Assembly (NCBI RefSeq): GCF_003258605.2
Contig: NZ_CP031264.1
Coordinates: forward strand, 5,394,001-5,458,000
DNA from: Peterkaempfera bronchialis
GTDB taxonomy: Bacteria > Actinomycetota > Actinomycetes > Streptomycetales > Streptomycetaceae
Direction of reading: 5' to 3'
Length of the DNA stretch: 64,000 bases
The notes beneath the pieces are model-generated. The model made no database searches. It worked only from the letters and a program-made list of their open reading frames with translations, and was not told where the DNA came from. Below are positions 1 through 8,490 of the stretch, in pieces (position 1 is the stretch's first letter; each line of letters starts with the position of its first letter). Both the position numbers and the translations under genes were made by a program.

Positions 1-885
1 CAGGGCCATGCCTCGGACCGGGTGCTCAAGCCGGTCTTCCGCTGCCCCGACCCGATCCGGGGCGGCGACCATCTGCTGGTGCTCTGCGAGGTGTACAATA
101 CCGACGGCACCCCGCATGAGTCCAACACCCGTGCCCTGCTCCGCCAGGTCGCCGAGCGGTTCGCCCCCCAGGAGCCGATCTTCGGCATCGAGCAGGAGTA
201 CACCTTCTTCGAGGGCAACCGCCCGCTCGGCTTCCCCGAGAACGGCTACCCCGCCCCGCAGGGCGGCTACTACTGCGGCGTCGGCGCCGACGAGATCTTC
301 GGGCGCGAGATCGTCGAGAAGCACCTCGACAACTGCCTCGCCGCCGGCCTCGGCATCTCCGGGATCAACGCCGAGGTGATGCCCGGCCAGTGGGAGTTCC
401 AGGTCGGCCCGCTCGCCCCGCTCGACGTCGCCGACCAGCTCTGGGTGGCCCGCTGGCTGCTCTACCGCACCGCCGAGGATTTCGGCGTCTCCGCCACCCT
501 GGAGGCCAAGCCGGTCAAGGGCGACTGGAACGGCGCCGGCGCCCACACCAACTTCTCCACCCGGGCGATGCGCGAGGGCTACGACCCGATCATCACCGCC
601 TGCGAGGCGCTCGGCGCCGACGGCAAGCCGCTGGAGCACGTCAAGCAGTACGGCTCCGGCATCGAGAGCCGCCTCACCGGTCTGCATGAGACCGCCCCCT
701 GGGACGAGTACCGCTACGGCGTCTCCGACCGGGGCGCCTCGGTCCGCATCCCGTGGCAGGTCGAGGTCGAGAAGAAGGGCTACATCGAGGACCGGCGCCC
801 CAACGCCAACGTCGACCCCTATGTGGTCACCCGCCTGATCGTCGACACCTGCTGCACCGCCCTGGAGCGGGCCGAGCAGATCTGA
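1..885 (+). CDS. glnII: Glutamine synthetase type II (GlnII), 3' part
   Basis: Eukaryotic-type glutamine synthetase that makes glutamine from glutamate, ammonia and ATP in the cytoplasm. The frame is open from base 1, so the 5' end lies outside the window; 294 residues are visible of about 340 usual for the family. Recognisable blocks in order are the EQEYTFF metal site, NAEVMPGQWEFQVG, the ATP-site stretch NGAGAHTNFSTRAMR, and ESRLTGLHETAPWDEYRYG followed by DRRPNANVDPY. This block pattern separates it from the longer GSI family, one divergent member of which lies at 36.5 kb. Streptomycetes typically carry both GlnA and GlnII. It converges on cobC, with 49 bp between stop codons. Confidence 0.95.
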   Translation, partial: QGHASDRVLKPVFRCPDPIRGGDHLLVLCEVYNTDGTPHESNTRALLRQVAERFAPQEPIFGIEQEYTFFEGNRPLGFPENGYPAPQGGYYCGVGADEIFGREIVEKHLDNCLAAGLGISGINAEVMPGQWEFQVGPLAPLDVADQLWVARWLLYRTAEDFGVSATLEAKPVKGDWNGAGAHTNFSTRAMREGYDPIITACEALGADGKPLEHVKQYGSGIESRLTGLHETAPWDEYRYGVSDRGASVRIPWQVEVEKKGYIEDRRPNANVDPYVVTRLIVDTCCTALERAEQI

Positions 886-934
886 CGCCCTCCGCGCCGA
901 CGCGGCCCGCGCGCCATCCCGATCCGGCCGACCG

Positions 935-1996
935 TCAGGCACCCTCCGCCAGCGCGGCGGTGAGGGCGGCGAGGAAGGCGTCGCTGGTGGCCGGGTCGCG
1001 GACGGCGATGCGCAGCCAGTCCGGGCCCAGGCCGGGGAAGGTGTCGCCGCGCCGGACCGCGAACCCGGCGGCGCGCAGCCGCTCCCGTACGGCGGCGGCG
1101 CCGGGCAGCCGGACCAGGACGAAGGAGGCGGCGGGTTCGCCGTGGACGGTGACGCCCGGGACGGCGGCGAGACCGGCCAGCAGATGGGCGCGGTGCTCGG
1201 CGGTGGTGCGGGCCGCCCGGTCGGCCTCGGCCAGGGCACCGGGCGTGCAGCACGCCTCAGCGGCGGCCAGGGCCGGGGTGGAGACCGGCCAGAGCGGCTG
1301 GCTGCGGGCGAGTTCGGCGGTCAGCGGCTCGGCGGCGAGCAGATAGCCGATCCGCAGCCCGGCCAGCCCCCAGGTCTTGGTGAGGCTGCGCAGTACCACC
1401 AGGCCCGGCAGGTCGCCCCGGGCGGCGAGGCTCCCGGCCTCGCCGGGGACGGTGTCGGCGAACGCCTCGTCCACCACCAGGGTGCGGCCCGGCCGGGCCA
1501 GGGCGGCGAGCGCGGCGGCCGGGTGCAGGACCGAGGTGGGGTTGGTCGGGTTGCCCACCACCACCAGGTCGGCGTCGTCCGGGACGGCGGCCGGGTCCAG
1601 CCGGAAGCCGTCCTCCGGCCGCAGCAGCACCCGCTCCACGGGGTGGCCCGCGTCCCGCAGCGCCGCCTCGGGCTCGGTGAACTGGGGGTGCACCACGACC
1701 GCGCGGCGCGGCCGCAGCGTACGGGCCAGCAGCACAAACGCCTCGGCGGCCCCCGAGGTCAGCAGCACCTCGCCGGGCGGCCTGCCGTGTCGGGCGGCGA
1801 CCGCCGCGCAGGCGGCGCCGGAGTCCGGGTAGGCGGCCAGGTCGGCGAGGGTGGCGGCGAGCCGGTCGCGCAGCCAGCCGGGCGGCGTACCGGTGCGGAC
1901 ATTGACGGCCAGGTCGACCAGGCCGCCGTCCCGGACCTCGGCGTCGCCGTGGTGGCGCAGGTCCGGGTCGGTGGCTGACGCAGCGTCAGTGCGCAT
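935..1996 (-). CDS. cobC: CobC-type PLP aminotransferase-fold enzyme (threonine-phosphate decarboxylase-like)
   Basis: A 353-residue fold-type I PLP enzyme of the histidinol-phosphate aminotransferase superfamily, matching the Rv2231c/CobC group found in actinobacterial B12 clusters. The family is thought to supply the aminopropanol linker (phosphate ester) for the corrin ring by decarboxylating threonine phosphate. Visible landmarks are the substrate/PLP motif NPTNPTS near residue 149 and the Schiff-base lysine in RSLTKTWGLAGLRIGY. It is the last gene of the riboswitch-1 operon, and its ATG overlaps the 3' end of the sirohydrochlorin chelatase gene by 11 bp, so the two are probably translationally coupled. 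The role within B12 synthesis is inferred from family and context. Confidence 0.88.
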   Translation of the reverse strand: MRTDAASATDPDLRHHGDAEVRDGGLVDLAVNVRTGTPPGWLRDRLAATLADLAAYPDSGAACAAVAARHGRPPGEVLLTSGAAEAFVLLARTLRPRRAVVVHPQFTEPEAALRDAGHPVERVLLRPEDGFRLDPAAVPDDADLVVVGNPTNPTSVLHPAAALAALARPGRTLVVDEAFADTVPGEAGSLAARGDLPGLVVLRSLTKTWGLAGLRIGYLLAAEPLTAELARSQPLWPVSTPALAAAEACCTPGALAEADRAARTTAEHRAHLLAGLAAVPGVTVHGEPAASFVLVRLPGAAAVRERLRAAGFAVRRGDTFPGLGPDWLRIAVRDPATSDAFLAALTAALAEGA

Positions 1997-2903
1997 GGCT
2001 GTGGCCGTGGTTGTGGCCGTCGTGGTGATGGTGGTGGTGGCCCGGGTCGTCCGGGTGGTGGTGGGGGCGCTGCGGGGCGCCGACCTTGTCCTCGAAGCCG
2101 GGCATGGCGACCCGGTACATACAGGTGTCGCAGTTCATCCGCACGTCGCCCCGCAGTGCCTCCCGGTAGCGCTCCAGCACCAGGTCGGCCAGCTCCTCGG
2201 TGGCGCCCATCACCCCGGCCCGGCGCACCTCGACGTCCGGGTGGTCGGCGGCCCAGTCGGCGGCCTGCCGGTCGACGCGGTCCGGCAGGATGCCGGTGAA
2301 GAGGAAGTACGGCAGCACCACGATCCGGCGGGCGCCGAGCAGCCGGCAGCGCTCCAGCCCGGCCGGTACGTCGGGGTCGGCCAGCGAGACGAACGCGGTC
2401 TCCACCCCGGCCAGGCCACGGCCCTCCCAGAGCAGCCGGGCGGCCTTGTGGACCTCGGAGTTGGCGTCCGGGTCGGTGGAGCCGCGGCCCACCAGCAGCA
2501 CGGTGGTCTCGGCGCGGTCGGCCGGGTCCAGCACCTCGTCCAGCCGCCGCTCCAGCACGGTCAGCAGCGCGGGGTGCGGGCCGAGCGGGCGGCCGTAGGC
2601 GTAGGAGGTGCCGGGGTGCCGCTCCTTCTCCCGGACCAGCGCCGCCGGTATGTCGCCCTTGGCGTGTCCGGCGGAGACCAGCACCAGCGGCACCGCCGCG
2701 AACCGGGTGGCTCCGGCCGCCACCAGCTCCGCCACGGCGTCCGCCAGCGGCGGCGGGGAGAGCTCGATGAAGCCGCCGCCGACCTGCACCCCGGGGAGCC
2801 GGTCGCGCAGACCGTCGACAAAGCTGCGGAACGCCTCGGCGCCGCCGTCGTCACGGGTGCCGTGTCCGACGAGGAGCAGCGCGGGCGGCTGGGGCGAGGT
2901 CAC
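1986..2903 (-). CDS. Sirohydrochlorin chelatase (CbiX/SirB-like) with histidine-rich tail
   Basis: Type II chelatase of 305 residues with two homologous halves. The first half begins LLLVGHGTRDDGGAEAF and the second LLVGRGSTDPDANSEVHK; the active-site histidines of the family lie in GHG and in SAGHAKGD. It would insert cobalt (or iron, for siroheme) into sirohydrochlorin. The start is the GTG at 2903, nine bases after a GGAG; the open frame runs further upstream only through the CCCTCA repeat, which I do not regard as coding. The last 25 residues or so are more than half histidine with Asp and Gly, a likely metal-binding or metal-storage tail. Downstream cobC overlaps its 3' end. Confidence 0.9.
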   Translation of the reverse strand: MTSPQPPALLLVGHGTRDDGGAEAFRSFVDGLRDRLPGVQVGGGFIELSPPPLADAVAELVAAGATRFAAVPLVLVSAGHAKGDIPAALVREKERHPGTSYAYGRPLGPHPALLTVLERRLDEVLDPADRAETTVLLVGRGSTDPDANSEVHKAARLLWEGRGLAGVETAFVSLADPDVPAGLERCRLLGARRIVVLPYFLFTGILPDRVDRQAADWAADHPDVEVRRAGVMGATEELADLVLERYREALRGDVRMNCDTCMYRVAMPGFEDKVGAPQRPHHHPDDPGHHHHHHDGHNHGHSHAH

Positions 2904-2911
2904 GTGGGGTC

Positions 2912-2985
<74 letters not shown>

Positions 2986-2995
2986 GCGGCGGGGG

Positions 2996-4699
2996 TCACT
3001 GCTGCCACCGGTAGCCGCGCGGGGTGACCATGCGGCCGGCGACCAGCCGGGTCGCGGTGTTGCCGACGGTGACCACGGTGGTCATGTCGACGGTGGTGGG
3101 GTCCAGTTCGGCGAGGGTGGTGACGGTGTGCCACTCGTCGGCGCGGGAGACGCCATGGGCGACCCCGACCGGGGTGCCCGGGGTGCGATGGGTGGCGAGG
3201 ATGTCCAGCGCCTTGGGCAGTTGCCAGTCGCGGCCGCGGCTGCGCGGGTTGTAGAAGGTGACCACCAGGTCGGCCTCGGCGGCTGCCCGTACCCGGCGCT
3301 CGATCACCTCCCAGGGGGTGTGCAGGTCGGAGAGGGAGAGGGAGACATGGTCGTGGCCCAGCGGTGCGCCCAGCAGCGCGGCGGCGGCCAGCGCGGCGGT
3401 CACGCCGGGCACCCCCACCACGTCGATGTCGTCGCCGGCTTCGGCCAGCGCGGGCGACGCCATGGCGTACACCCCCGCGTCGCCGCTGCCGATCAGCGCC
3501 ACCGCCAGGCCCTCCCGGGCGAGCCGCACGGCGCTGTGGGCCCGCTCCTCCTCCGCGCCCAGGCCGGACTCCTCGACCCGGGTGCCGGGGCGCAGCAGGT
3601 CGCGGATCTGGTCGACGTACTGGTCCAGGCCCACCACCACGGAGGCGCGGCGCAGTTCGGCGCGGGCGCGCGGGGTGAGCAGGTCCCGGGCGCCGGGTCC
3701 CAGGCCGACCAGGGCCAGTCGCCCGCGTACGGCGCGGCGGGCGACGGCGACGGTGCACATCGCGGCGCGGCCCTCGGGGGCCGACTTGCGCTTGGGGACG
3801 AGGAGTTCACCGCCGGGTGCGTCGGCCAGGGCGGCGGCCTCGGCGACGCTCGGGGTGCCGACGGCGGCCAGCGGCGCGGCGGACGGGTTGGGGACGGCGA
3901 CGGTGGCCAACTCGTCGGCGGGGTGGGTCACCACGGGGACCCCGAGGCGGCGGGCGGCCTCCAGGATGCCGGGCTCGTCGGCCTTGGCGTCCACGGTGGA
4001 GAGCTGCGCCACGGAGGCGGCCGACAGCCCGGCGTCGGCCAGCGCCGCCTCGACCAGGCCCAGCACCTCGTCGGCGGGCACGTCGCGGCTGGCGCCGACG
4101 CCGACCACCAGCGAGGCGGGCCGCAGCGTGGCGGCGGGGGAACCGGACGGGGCTGCCGTACGGTCGCTGACCCGCAGCACCGGCGCGTCGGCGGGCGCGT
4201 CGGCGCGTACGCAGGGCGGCAGCGCGGGCAGCGGGTACGGCCGGTCGGCGTCCAGCCGTACCGGGGAGCCGTCCAGCACCGCCCGGGCGACGGCGGCGAC
4301 CTCGCCCTCCACCGGCAGGCCCAGGGTGTCCAGGCCGGGGATGCCGGTCGCGTCGGTGGCGGTGGTGACCACCGGCTGCGCGCCCAGTACCTCGGCGACG
4401 TCGGCGGCCAGCGCATTGGCGCCGCCGCCGTGCCCGCCCAGCAGGGCGACCGCGAAGCGGCGTCCCTCGTCCACGCAGACCACGCCGGGGTCGGCGGCCT
4501 TGTCCACGAGCAGCGGGGCGACCAGGCGCACGGTGGCGCCGGTGGCGAGGAAGCACACCAGTTGCCCGCACTCGGCGAACGCCCGGCGCACCGCCTCCGC
4601 CACCGGGCCGTCGTACACGGCGGTGCGGCCGGGCCAGGCGGCGGCGAGCTCGGCTGCGGCACGGCGGCCGGCGGCGGTGGCGGCGATCAGGCCGATCAC
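2996..4699 (-). CDS. cobJ: CbiG-CobJ fusion: cobalt-precorrin-5A hydrolase-like domain plus precorrin-3B C17-methyltransferase
   Basis: A 567-residue fusion. Residues about 1-310 resemble CbiG: an N-terminal domain with the GGHGGGANALA stretch, and a C-terminal domain beginning VVGVGASRDVPADEV. Residues about 325-567 are an SAM-dependent tetrapyrrole methylase with LALVGLGPGARDLLT, ALIGSGDAGVYAMASP and VVTFYNPRS, typical of CobJ/CbiH, the ring-contraction methyltransferase. The GTG start at 4699 is preceded by GAGGAGG; the same frame is open for another 189 codons upstream, but that part is Pro/His-rich and falls in the tandem repeat. CbiG belongs to the oxygen-independent route in other bacteria, so its fusion here to CobJ inside a CobN-type genome is notable, although such fusions are known in actinobacteria. 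Confidence 0.92.
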   Translation of the reverse strand: MIGLIAATAAGRRAAAELAAAWPGRTAVYDGPVAEAVRRAFAECGQLVCFLATGATVRLVAPLLVDKAADPGVVCVDEGRRFAVALLGGHGGGANALAADVAEVLGAQPVVTTATDATGIPGLDTLGLPVEGEVAAVARAVLDGSPVRLDADRPYPLPALPPCVRADAPADAPVLRVSDRTAAPSGSPAATLRPASLVVGVGASRDVPADEVLGLVEAALADAGLSAASVAQLSTVDAKADEPGILEAARRLGVPVVTHPADELATVAVPNPSAAPLAAVGTPSVAEAAALADAPGGELLVPKRKSAPEGRAAMCTVAVARRAVRGRLALVGLGPGARDLLTPRARAELRRASVVVGLDQYVDQIRDLLRPGTRVEESGLGAEEERAHSAVRLAREGLAVALIGSGDAGVYAMASPALAEAGDDIDVVGVPGVTAALAAAALLGAPLGHDHVSLSLSDLHTPWEVIERRVRAAAEADLVVTFYNPRSRGRDWQLPKALDILATHRTPGTPVGVAHGVSRADEWHTVTTLAELDPTTVDMTTVVTVGNTATRLVAGRMVTPRGYRWQQ

Positions 4700-5216
4700 G
4701 GCTGGGTCCTCCTCGGGTGGGGGCGGTGCCCCGGTGGCTGCTGTCTCGGGGGCGGGGGCGGTCGGTGGGCGGGGTGCTCGGGTCCGGCCTGGGTGCGGGT
4801 GCGGGGTGGCAGTGGCCTGGGCCGGGGTGGGTGTGCGGGGGTGTGGTGGTGGGGCTGGTCCGGGTGCGCTGGCGTTGTGCGTTGGCGGGCGGGGTGTGGC
4901 GCGTGGGTGCCGGCGGCCGGGGTTGGGATGTGCGGTCGGTGGGCGGGGTGCTCCGGTCCGGCCTGGGTGCGGGTGTGGGTGCGGGTGCGGGGTGGCAGTG
5001 GCCTGGGCCGGGGTGGGTGTGCGGGGGTGTGGGGGTGGGGCTGGTCCGGGTGCGCTGGCGTTGTGCGTTGGCGGGCGGGGTGTGGGGCGCGGGCGCCGGC
5101 GGCCGGGGTTGGGATGTGCGGTGTGGGCACCCGTGGGCGGGATGTCCGTGCGCTGTCGGCCGCTGACGGGGCCTGAACGCGGAGCCGGCCGGTGGCGGTG
5201 CGTGTGCGGCGGCAGG
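4700..5216. repeat. 517-bp intercistronic spacer with a two-copy tandem repeat
   Basis: This spacer inside the cob operon holds two direct copies of a GC-rich unit, about 4761-4934 and 4935-5121, each starting GTCGGTGGGCGGGGTGCTC and ending near GGTTGGGATGTGCG. The second copy has a short extra GTGGGTGCGG-type expansion and scattered substitutions, so the duplication is not brand new. The other genes of this operon are separated by under 100 bp or overlap. No gene or RNA family was recognised in it. Confidence 0.85.
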
Positions 5217-6497
5217 TCATGGCTGCGCCTCCCCGTCCCGGGCCGGGCGGTGGCCCCACAGCACAAAGACCGGGTTGACCGCCGCGAGGCGGCTCACCCC
5301 GCCGGGCAGCGGGGCGAGCCGGGAGGACTGGAGCAGTACGCCGTCGCTCGCCATCCCGGCGGCGTGCAGCGCTTCCCGTACGGCGGGCACCCGGTCCAGC
5401 GCGGCCAGGGTGACGACGACGGTACGCCGGGCGCGGGCGGCGCAGGCGGTGACCACGGCGGGCAGGTCGCTGCCGCCGCCGCCGACGAAGACCGCGTCGG
5501 GGTCGGGCAGCGGGGCCAGGGCCTGCGGCGCGCGGCCGTGCACCACCGAGACGTCCACCCCGTGCGCACGGGCGTTGGCCCGGACGCGGGCGGCGCCGTC
5601 GGCGGCCTGCTCCACGGCGATCACGGCCGCCCCGAACCGGGCGCACTCCACGGCCACCGAGCCGCTGCCCGCGCCGACGTCCCAGACCAGTTCGCCCAGC
5701 CGGGGCCCCAGCCGGGCCAGCACCAGGGCGCGGACCTCGGCCTTGGTCACCATGGAGTCGCGGTGCTCGAACGCGGTCTCCGGCAGCGCCCAACCGGCCG
5801 GTGCGCCCCCCGCCCCCGCCAGCGTCCGCATCGGGCCGGGCCGGTCGGACGGCCCCAGGCAGAGGACCAGGTTGACGGCCGGCCAGCGGCGGGCGGCGGC
5901 CTCGGCCGGGTCGACCTCCTCGACCCGCTCGCCGGGACCGCCCAGGTCGGAGGCGACGACCAGGCGGCGTTCGAGGTCCGGGGTGCGGAGCAGTTCGGCG
6001 GCGAGTTCGGCCGGGCCGGCGCCGGGCGCGGTGAGTACGGCGGTCTTGCGGTGCGCCCGGCAGACGTTGAAGGCGGCCTGCGGTGCCCGGCCGTGCGCGC
6101 TGACCACCACGGCGTCATCCCAGGGCAGCCCCAGCCGGGCGAACGCCTCCGCCACCGACGAGGTGTCGGGGCGGACCTCCAGCCGGTCCGCCCCGAACCG
6201 CTCCGCCAGCGCCCGGACGATCCCGAAGAAGCCCGGGTCGCCGGAGGCCAGCACCACGGTCCGGCCGCCGTCCCGGGCCGCTTCCTCGGCGATGGCGTCC
6301 AGCGCGGGGGCCAGCGGCCCCAGGACGATCCGGCGGGCCGCCGCCGCTACCGGCGCGGACTCCAGATGGCGGCGGGCGCCGACCACCAGCGTGGCGGTCG
6401 AGAGCAGGTCGGCGTCCCCGGGCGGCAGGGGGTGGCGCCCCCGCCCGAGGACGGTGATCGGGTCCGGACGGCGGTCATGGTGGTGCTGTGTGGCCAT
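5217..6497 (-). CDS. cobL: Precorrin-6Y C5,15-methyltransferase (decarboxylating), CbiE-CbiT fusion
   Basis: CobL adds the C5 and C15 methyl groups to the corrin precursor and removes the C12 acetate carboxyl. It has 426 residues. The N-terminal half is a tetrapyrrole methylase (CbiE-like; VLGRGRHPLPPGDADLL and VLASGDPGFFGIVRAL). The C-terminal half is a class I SAM methyltransferase (CbiT-like; LVWDVGAGSGSVAVEC and AVFVGGGGSDL). I chose the ATG at 6497 because GGAGG lies 11 bases upstream and the methylase fold begins soon after; a longer open frame would run into cobM. The preceding cobM ends 76 bp upstream. A long spacer separates it from the CbiG-CobJ gene. Confidence 0.93.
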   Translation of the reverse strand: MATQHHHDRRPDPITVLGRGRHPLPPGDADLLSTATLVVGARRHLESAPVAAAARRIVLGPLAPALDAIAEEAARDGGRTVVLASGDPGFFGIVRALAERFGADRLEVRPDTSSVAEAFARLGLPWDDAVVVSAHGRAPQAAFNVCRAHRKTAVLTAPGAGPAELAAELLRTPDLERRLVVASDLGGPGERVEEVDPAEAAARRWPAVNLVLCLGPSDRPGPMRTLAGAGGAPAGWALPETAFEHRDSMVTKAEVRALVLARLGPRLGELVWDVGAGSGSVAVECARFGAAVIAVEQAADGAARVRANARAHGVDVSVVHGRAPQALAPLPDPDAVFVGGGGSDLPAVVTACAARARRTVVVTLAALDRVPAVREALHAAGMASDGVLLQSSRLAPLPGGVSRLAAVNPVFVLWGHRPARDGEAQP

Positions 6498-6573
6498 GCG
6501 GGGGCGGCCCTCCTCTCGGGGGTGCGGCCGGGGGTCGGGGTTCGGTACGGCGGTGGGGGTGGGCGGGCGCGGC

Positions 6574-7413
6574 TCAGCCGTCGGCGGGCAGCGGCGCGGC
6601 ACTGGCCCCGTCGGTGCGCAGCGTGCGCCGCGCCCGCCGGTCGGCCTTGCGGAAGGTATGGAAGTGCCCGGGGTGGTACAGGTGCGAGCGGGTGCCCTCG
6701 GCGCCCAGCGCCGGGCCCACCAGGAAGAGCGTGTGCTTCCAGAGCCGGTGCGCTTTGACGGTGGCCTCCAGGGTGCCCACCGTGCAGTGCAGTACCAGCT
6801 CCTCCGGCCAGGTCGCCTGGTGGGCGACGACCACCGGGGTCTCCTCGGCGTAGCCGCCCGCCAGCAGTTCGGCGGCCAGCTGGCCGCTGCGCGCCGCCGA
6901 CAGGAAGACCGCCATGGTGGTGCCGTGGCGGGCGAACTCGCGGACCTCCTCGCCGGGCGGCATCGGCGTCTTGCCGCCGCCGAGCCGGGTGAGGATCACC
7001 GACTGGGCGACCTCGGGGACGGTCAGCTCCCGCTGGACGATGGCCGCCACCGCGGAGAAGGACGACACCCCGGGCACGATCTCGGTCTCCAGGCCCAGTG
7101 CCCGGCACCGCTCCAACTGCTCCTGGACGGCGCCCCACAGCGACGGGTCGCCGGAGTGGATGCGGGCCACCCTGAGGCCGTCCCGCGCCGCCTGCTCGTA
7201 CACGGCCAGCACGTCCTCCATGGGGACCAGCGAGGAGTCCAGCACCCTGGCCCCCTCGCGGGCGTGCGCCAGCACCTCCTCCTGCACCAGGCTGGCCGCC
7301 CAGACCACCACATCGGCCTCGGCTATCGCCCGGGCGGCCCGGAAGGTGAGCAGGTCGGCGGCGCCGGGACCGGCCCCGACAAAGGTGACCTTGCCGCTGG
7401 TCGTACCGGTCAC
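6574..7413 (-). CDS. cobM: Precorrin-4 C11-methyltransferase
   Basis: SAM-dependent tetrapyrrole methylase of 279 residues that methylates C11 of precorrin-4. The family signatures VTFVGAGPGAADLLT at the N terminus and RIHSGDPSLWGAVQEQ near residue 90 are clear, together with EIVPGVSSFSAVAA. The GTG start at 7413 overlaps the cobI stop in a GTGA tetranucleotide, the classic arrangement for translational coupling. The last 30 or so residues, rich in Arg and Ala, are variable in the family. It sits second in the riboswitch-1 operon. Confidence 0.95.
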   Translation of the reverse strand: MTGTTSGKVTFVGAGPGAADLLTFRAARAIAEADVVVWAASLVQEEVLAHAREGARVLDSSLVPMEDVLAVYEQAARDGLRVARIHSGDPSLWGAVQEQLERCRALGLETEIVPGVSSFSAVAAIVQRELTVPEVAQSVILTRLGGGKTPMPPGEEVREFARHGTTMAVFLSAARSGQLAAELLAGGYAEETPVVVAHQATWPEELVLHCTVGTLEATVKAHRLWKHTLFLVGPALGAEGTRSHLYHPGHFHTFRKADRRARRTLRTDGASAAPLPADG

Positions 7414-8147
7414 AGCTTTCCCCCTCGGGAGTCCCGCCGGGCGGGGCAGATCAGGGTGGACAGATACGGCTGCGGGGTGCCGTCGAGTTCGGCGGCCGGG
7501 CGGATGGACTCCTCCGGCAGGCCCAGTGCGGAGCCCCAGACGGCGCCGTCGGTCCGGCCGGTCTCCCGCAGCGCGGCGGCGACCTCGGCGGCGATCCGGC
7601 CGAACTTGTACGCCACCACCGTGCCGGGCCCCTCCAGGGCCTGCCGCAGCACGGCGGAACCGGCGGTCACCGGCACCAGGGTGAGCGGTTCGACACCCTC
7701 GGCCAGCACCGTGCCGGAGCGCGCCGCCAGGTCCTGCATCGCGGTGATGCCGGGGACGGTCTCCACGACCGTGCCGGGCATCACCCGGCGGACCGTCTGG
7801 GCGAGGTAGGTGAAGGTGGAGTAGACATTGGGGTCGCCGATGGTGGCGAAGGCGACGATGCCGTCCTCGCCCGCCTCGCGCAGCAGCGCCACGACCTGCT
7901 CCCCGGCCGCGTCCCAGGCCGCCTCGCGGCGGGCCCGGTCCTCGCGCTCATTGAGGGCGAACACCACCCGGACGACCTTCTCCGCGCCCGTGTGGTGCAG
8001 CACGGTCGCCTCGGCGCGGCCGGTCTCGCCGCTGTCCATGACGGGCACCACCACCTGGTGTGCCTCGCGCAGCACCCGGACGCCCTTGACCGTGACCAGC
8101 TCGGGGTCGCCGGGGCCCATGCCGACCCCTACCAGGCGGCGGCTCAC
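7410..8147 (-). CDS. cobI: Precorrin-2 C20-methyltransferase
   Basis: First enzyme gene of the riboswitch-1 operon. It methylates C20 of precorrin-2 (or its cobalt form). The 245-residue protein begins SRRLVGVGMGPGDPELVTVKG, the SAM-binding signature of the family, and has FATIGDPNVYSTFTYL near residue 100. Two in-frame GTG codons are possible, 8156 and 8147. I prefer 8147 because it overlaps the TGA of the upstream 39-codon leader ORF as GTGA and no Shine-Dalgarno sequence is visible before either codon, which points to translation by coupling. The 3' end overlaps cobM. Confidence 0.93.
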   Translation of the reverse strand: MSRRLVGVGMGPGDPELVTVKGVRVLREAHQVVVPVMDSGETGRAEATVLHHTGAEKVVRVVFALNEREDRARREAAWDAAGEQVVALLREAGEDGIVAFATIGDPNVYSTFTYLAQTVRRVMPGTVVETVPGITAMQDLAARSGTVLAEGVEPLTLVPVTAGSAVLRQALEGPGTVVAYKFGRIAAEVAAALRETGRTDGAVWGSALGLPEESIRPAAELDGTPQPYLSTLICPARRDSRGGKL

Positions 8148-8263
8148 GCGGCCCACGCGGACGGGCCGGGGCGGTGGCCGGGGCTTCTGCGGTCACCCTG
8201 GCTTCTGCGGCCTCTGCGGCCGGGGTCGGCGGGCCGCGGCGCGGCAGCATGCGGAGCGCGCAT
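8144..8263 (-). CDS. Leader ORF 1 between the riboswitch and cobI
   Basis: A 39-codon ORF (starts MRAPHAAAPRPADPG, ends in Trp-Ala-Ala) that begins 42 bases after the 3' strand of the riboswitch P1 helix. It has a good Shine-Dalgarno, GAGGA, seven bases before its ATG, whereas cobI itself has none. Its TGA overlaps the cobI GTG. A comparable 20-codon ORF follows the second riboswitch. The peptide sequences are not alike, so the likely role is to carry the ribosome-binding site controlled by the riboswitch and deliver ribosomes to cobI. This is inference from layout; it may not be a functional peptide. Confidence 0.6.
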   Translation of the reverse strand: MRAPHAAAPRPADPGRRGRRSQGDRRSPGHRPGPSAWAA

Positions 8264-8279
8264 GGCGAAGTCCTCACTC

Positions 8280-8293
8280 GGGGTCCTCGCCCC
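8280..8293 (-). promoter_or_regulatory. Small hairpin before leader ORF 1 Shine-Dalgarno
   Basis: On the minus strand the sequence GGGG-CGAGGA-CCCC forms a four-pair stem directly before GAGTGAGGAC, which contains the leader ribosome-binding site. The same element after riboswitch 2 reads AGGG-CGCGGA-CCCT, so the end pair changes in a compensating way. It is probably part of the expression platform. Confidence 0.5.
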
Positions 8294-8304
8294 GGTCGAC
8301 GTGA

Positions 8305-8476
8305 CGGCGGCCAGAGTCTCCTGGCTCCCGGATCGGCACGCCCCCGGGCCTTCCAACCGCATGTTTCGCGGCCGTGGCCGGCTCCCGCAGACGGCCTGCG
8401 AGGGTCGGGGGCGCTCCCCGGTGACAGTGGCGGGACCGCGCCGGATTCGCACCGGACTTCCTCGTCAATGCCGCCG
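8305..8476 (-). ncRNA. Cobalamin riboswitch 1
   Basis: Adenosylcobalamin-sensing aptamer read on the minus strand. It has the conserved 5' block GAGGAAGTCCGGTGCGAATC, the B12-box core CCCGCCACTGT followed by CACCGGGGAGC, and the 3' block GGGAGCCAGGAGACTCT. The closing P1 helix pairs CGGCGGC (8470-8476) with GCCGCCG (8305-8311). It controls the cobI-cobM-cobL-cobJ-chelatase-cobC operon. High B12 is expected to lower expression, probably by hiding the ribosome-binding site just downstream, since no U-rich terminator is visible. The 3' pairing partner of the regulatory stem is not resolved here. Confidence 0.93.
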
Positions 8477-8490
8477 TGTATGGCCCGGAA

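Noticed and set aside
4700-5266. Extending CbiG-CobJ to an upstream start in the tandem repeat
   Set aside because: The added residues are Pro/His-rich repeats unlike any CbiG; the GTG at 4699 has an excellent Shine-Dalgarno and the domain starts immediately after it.
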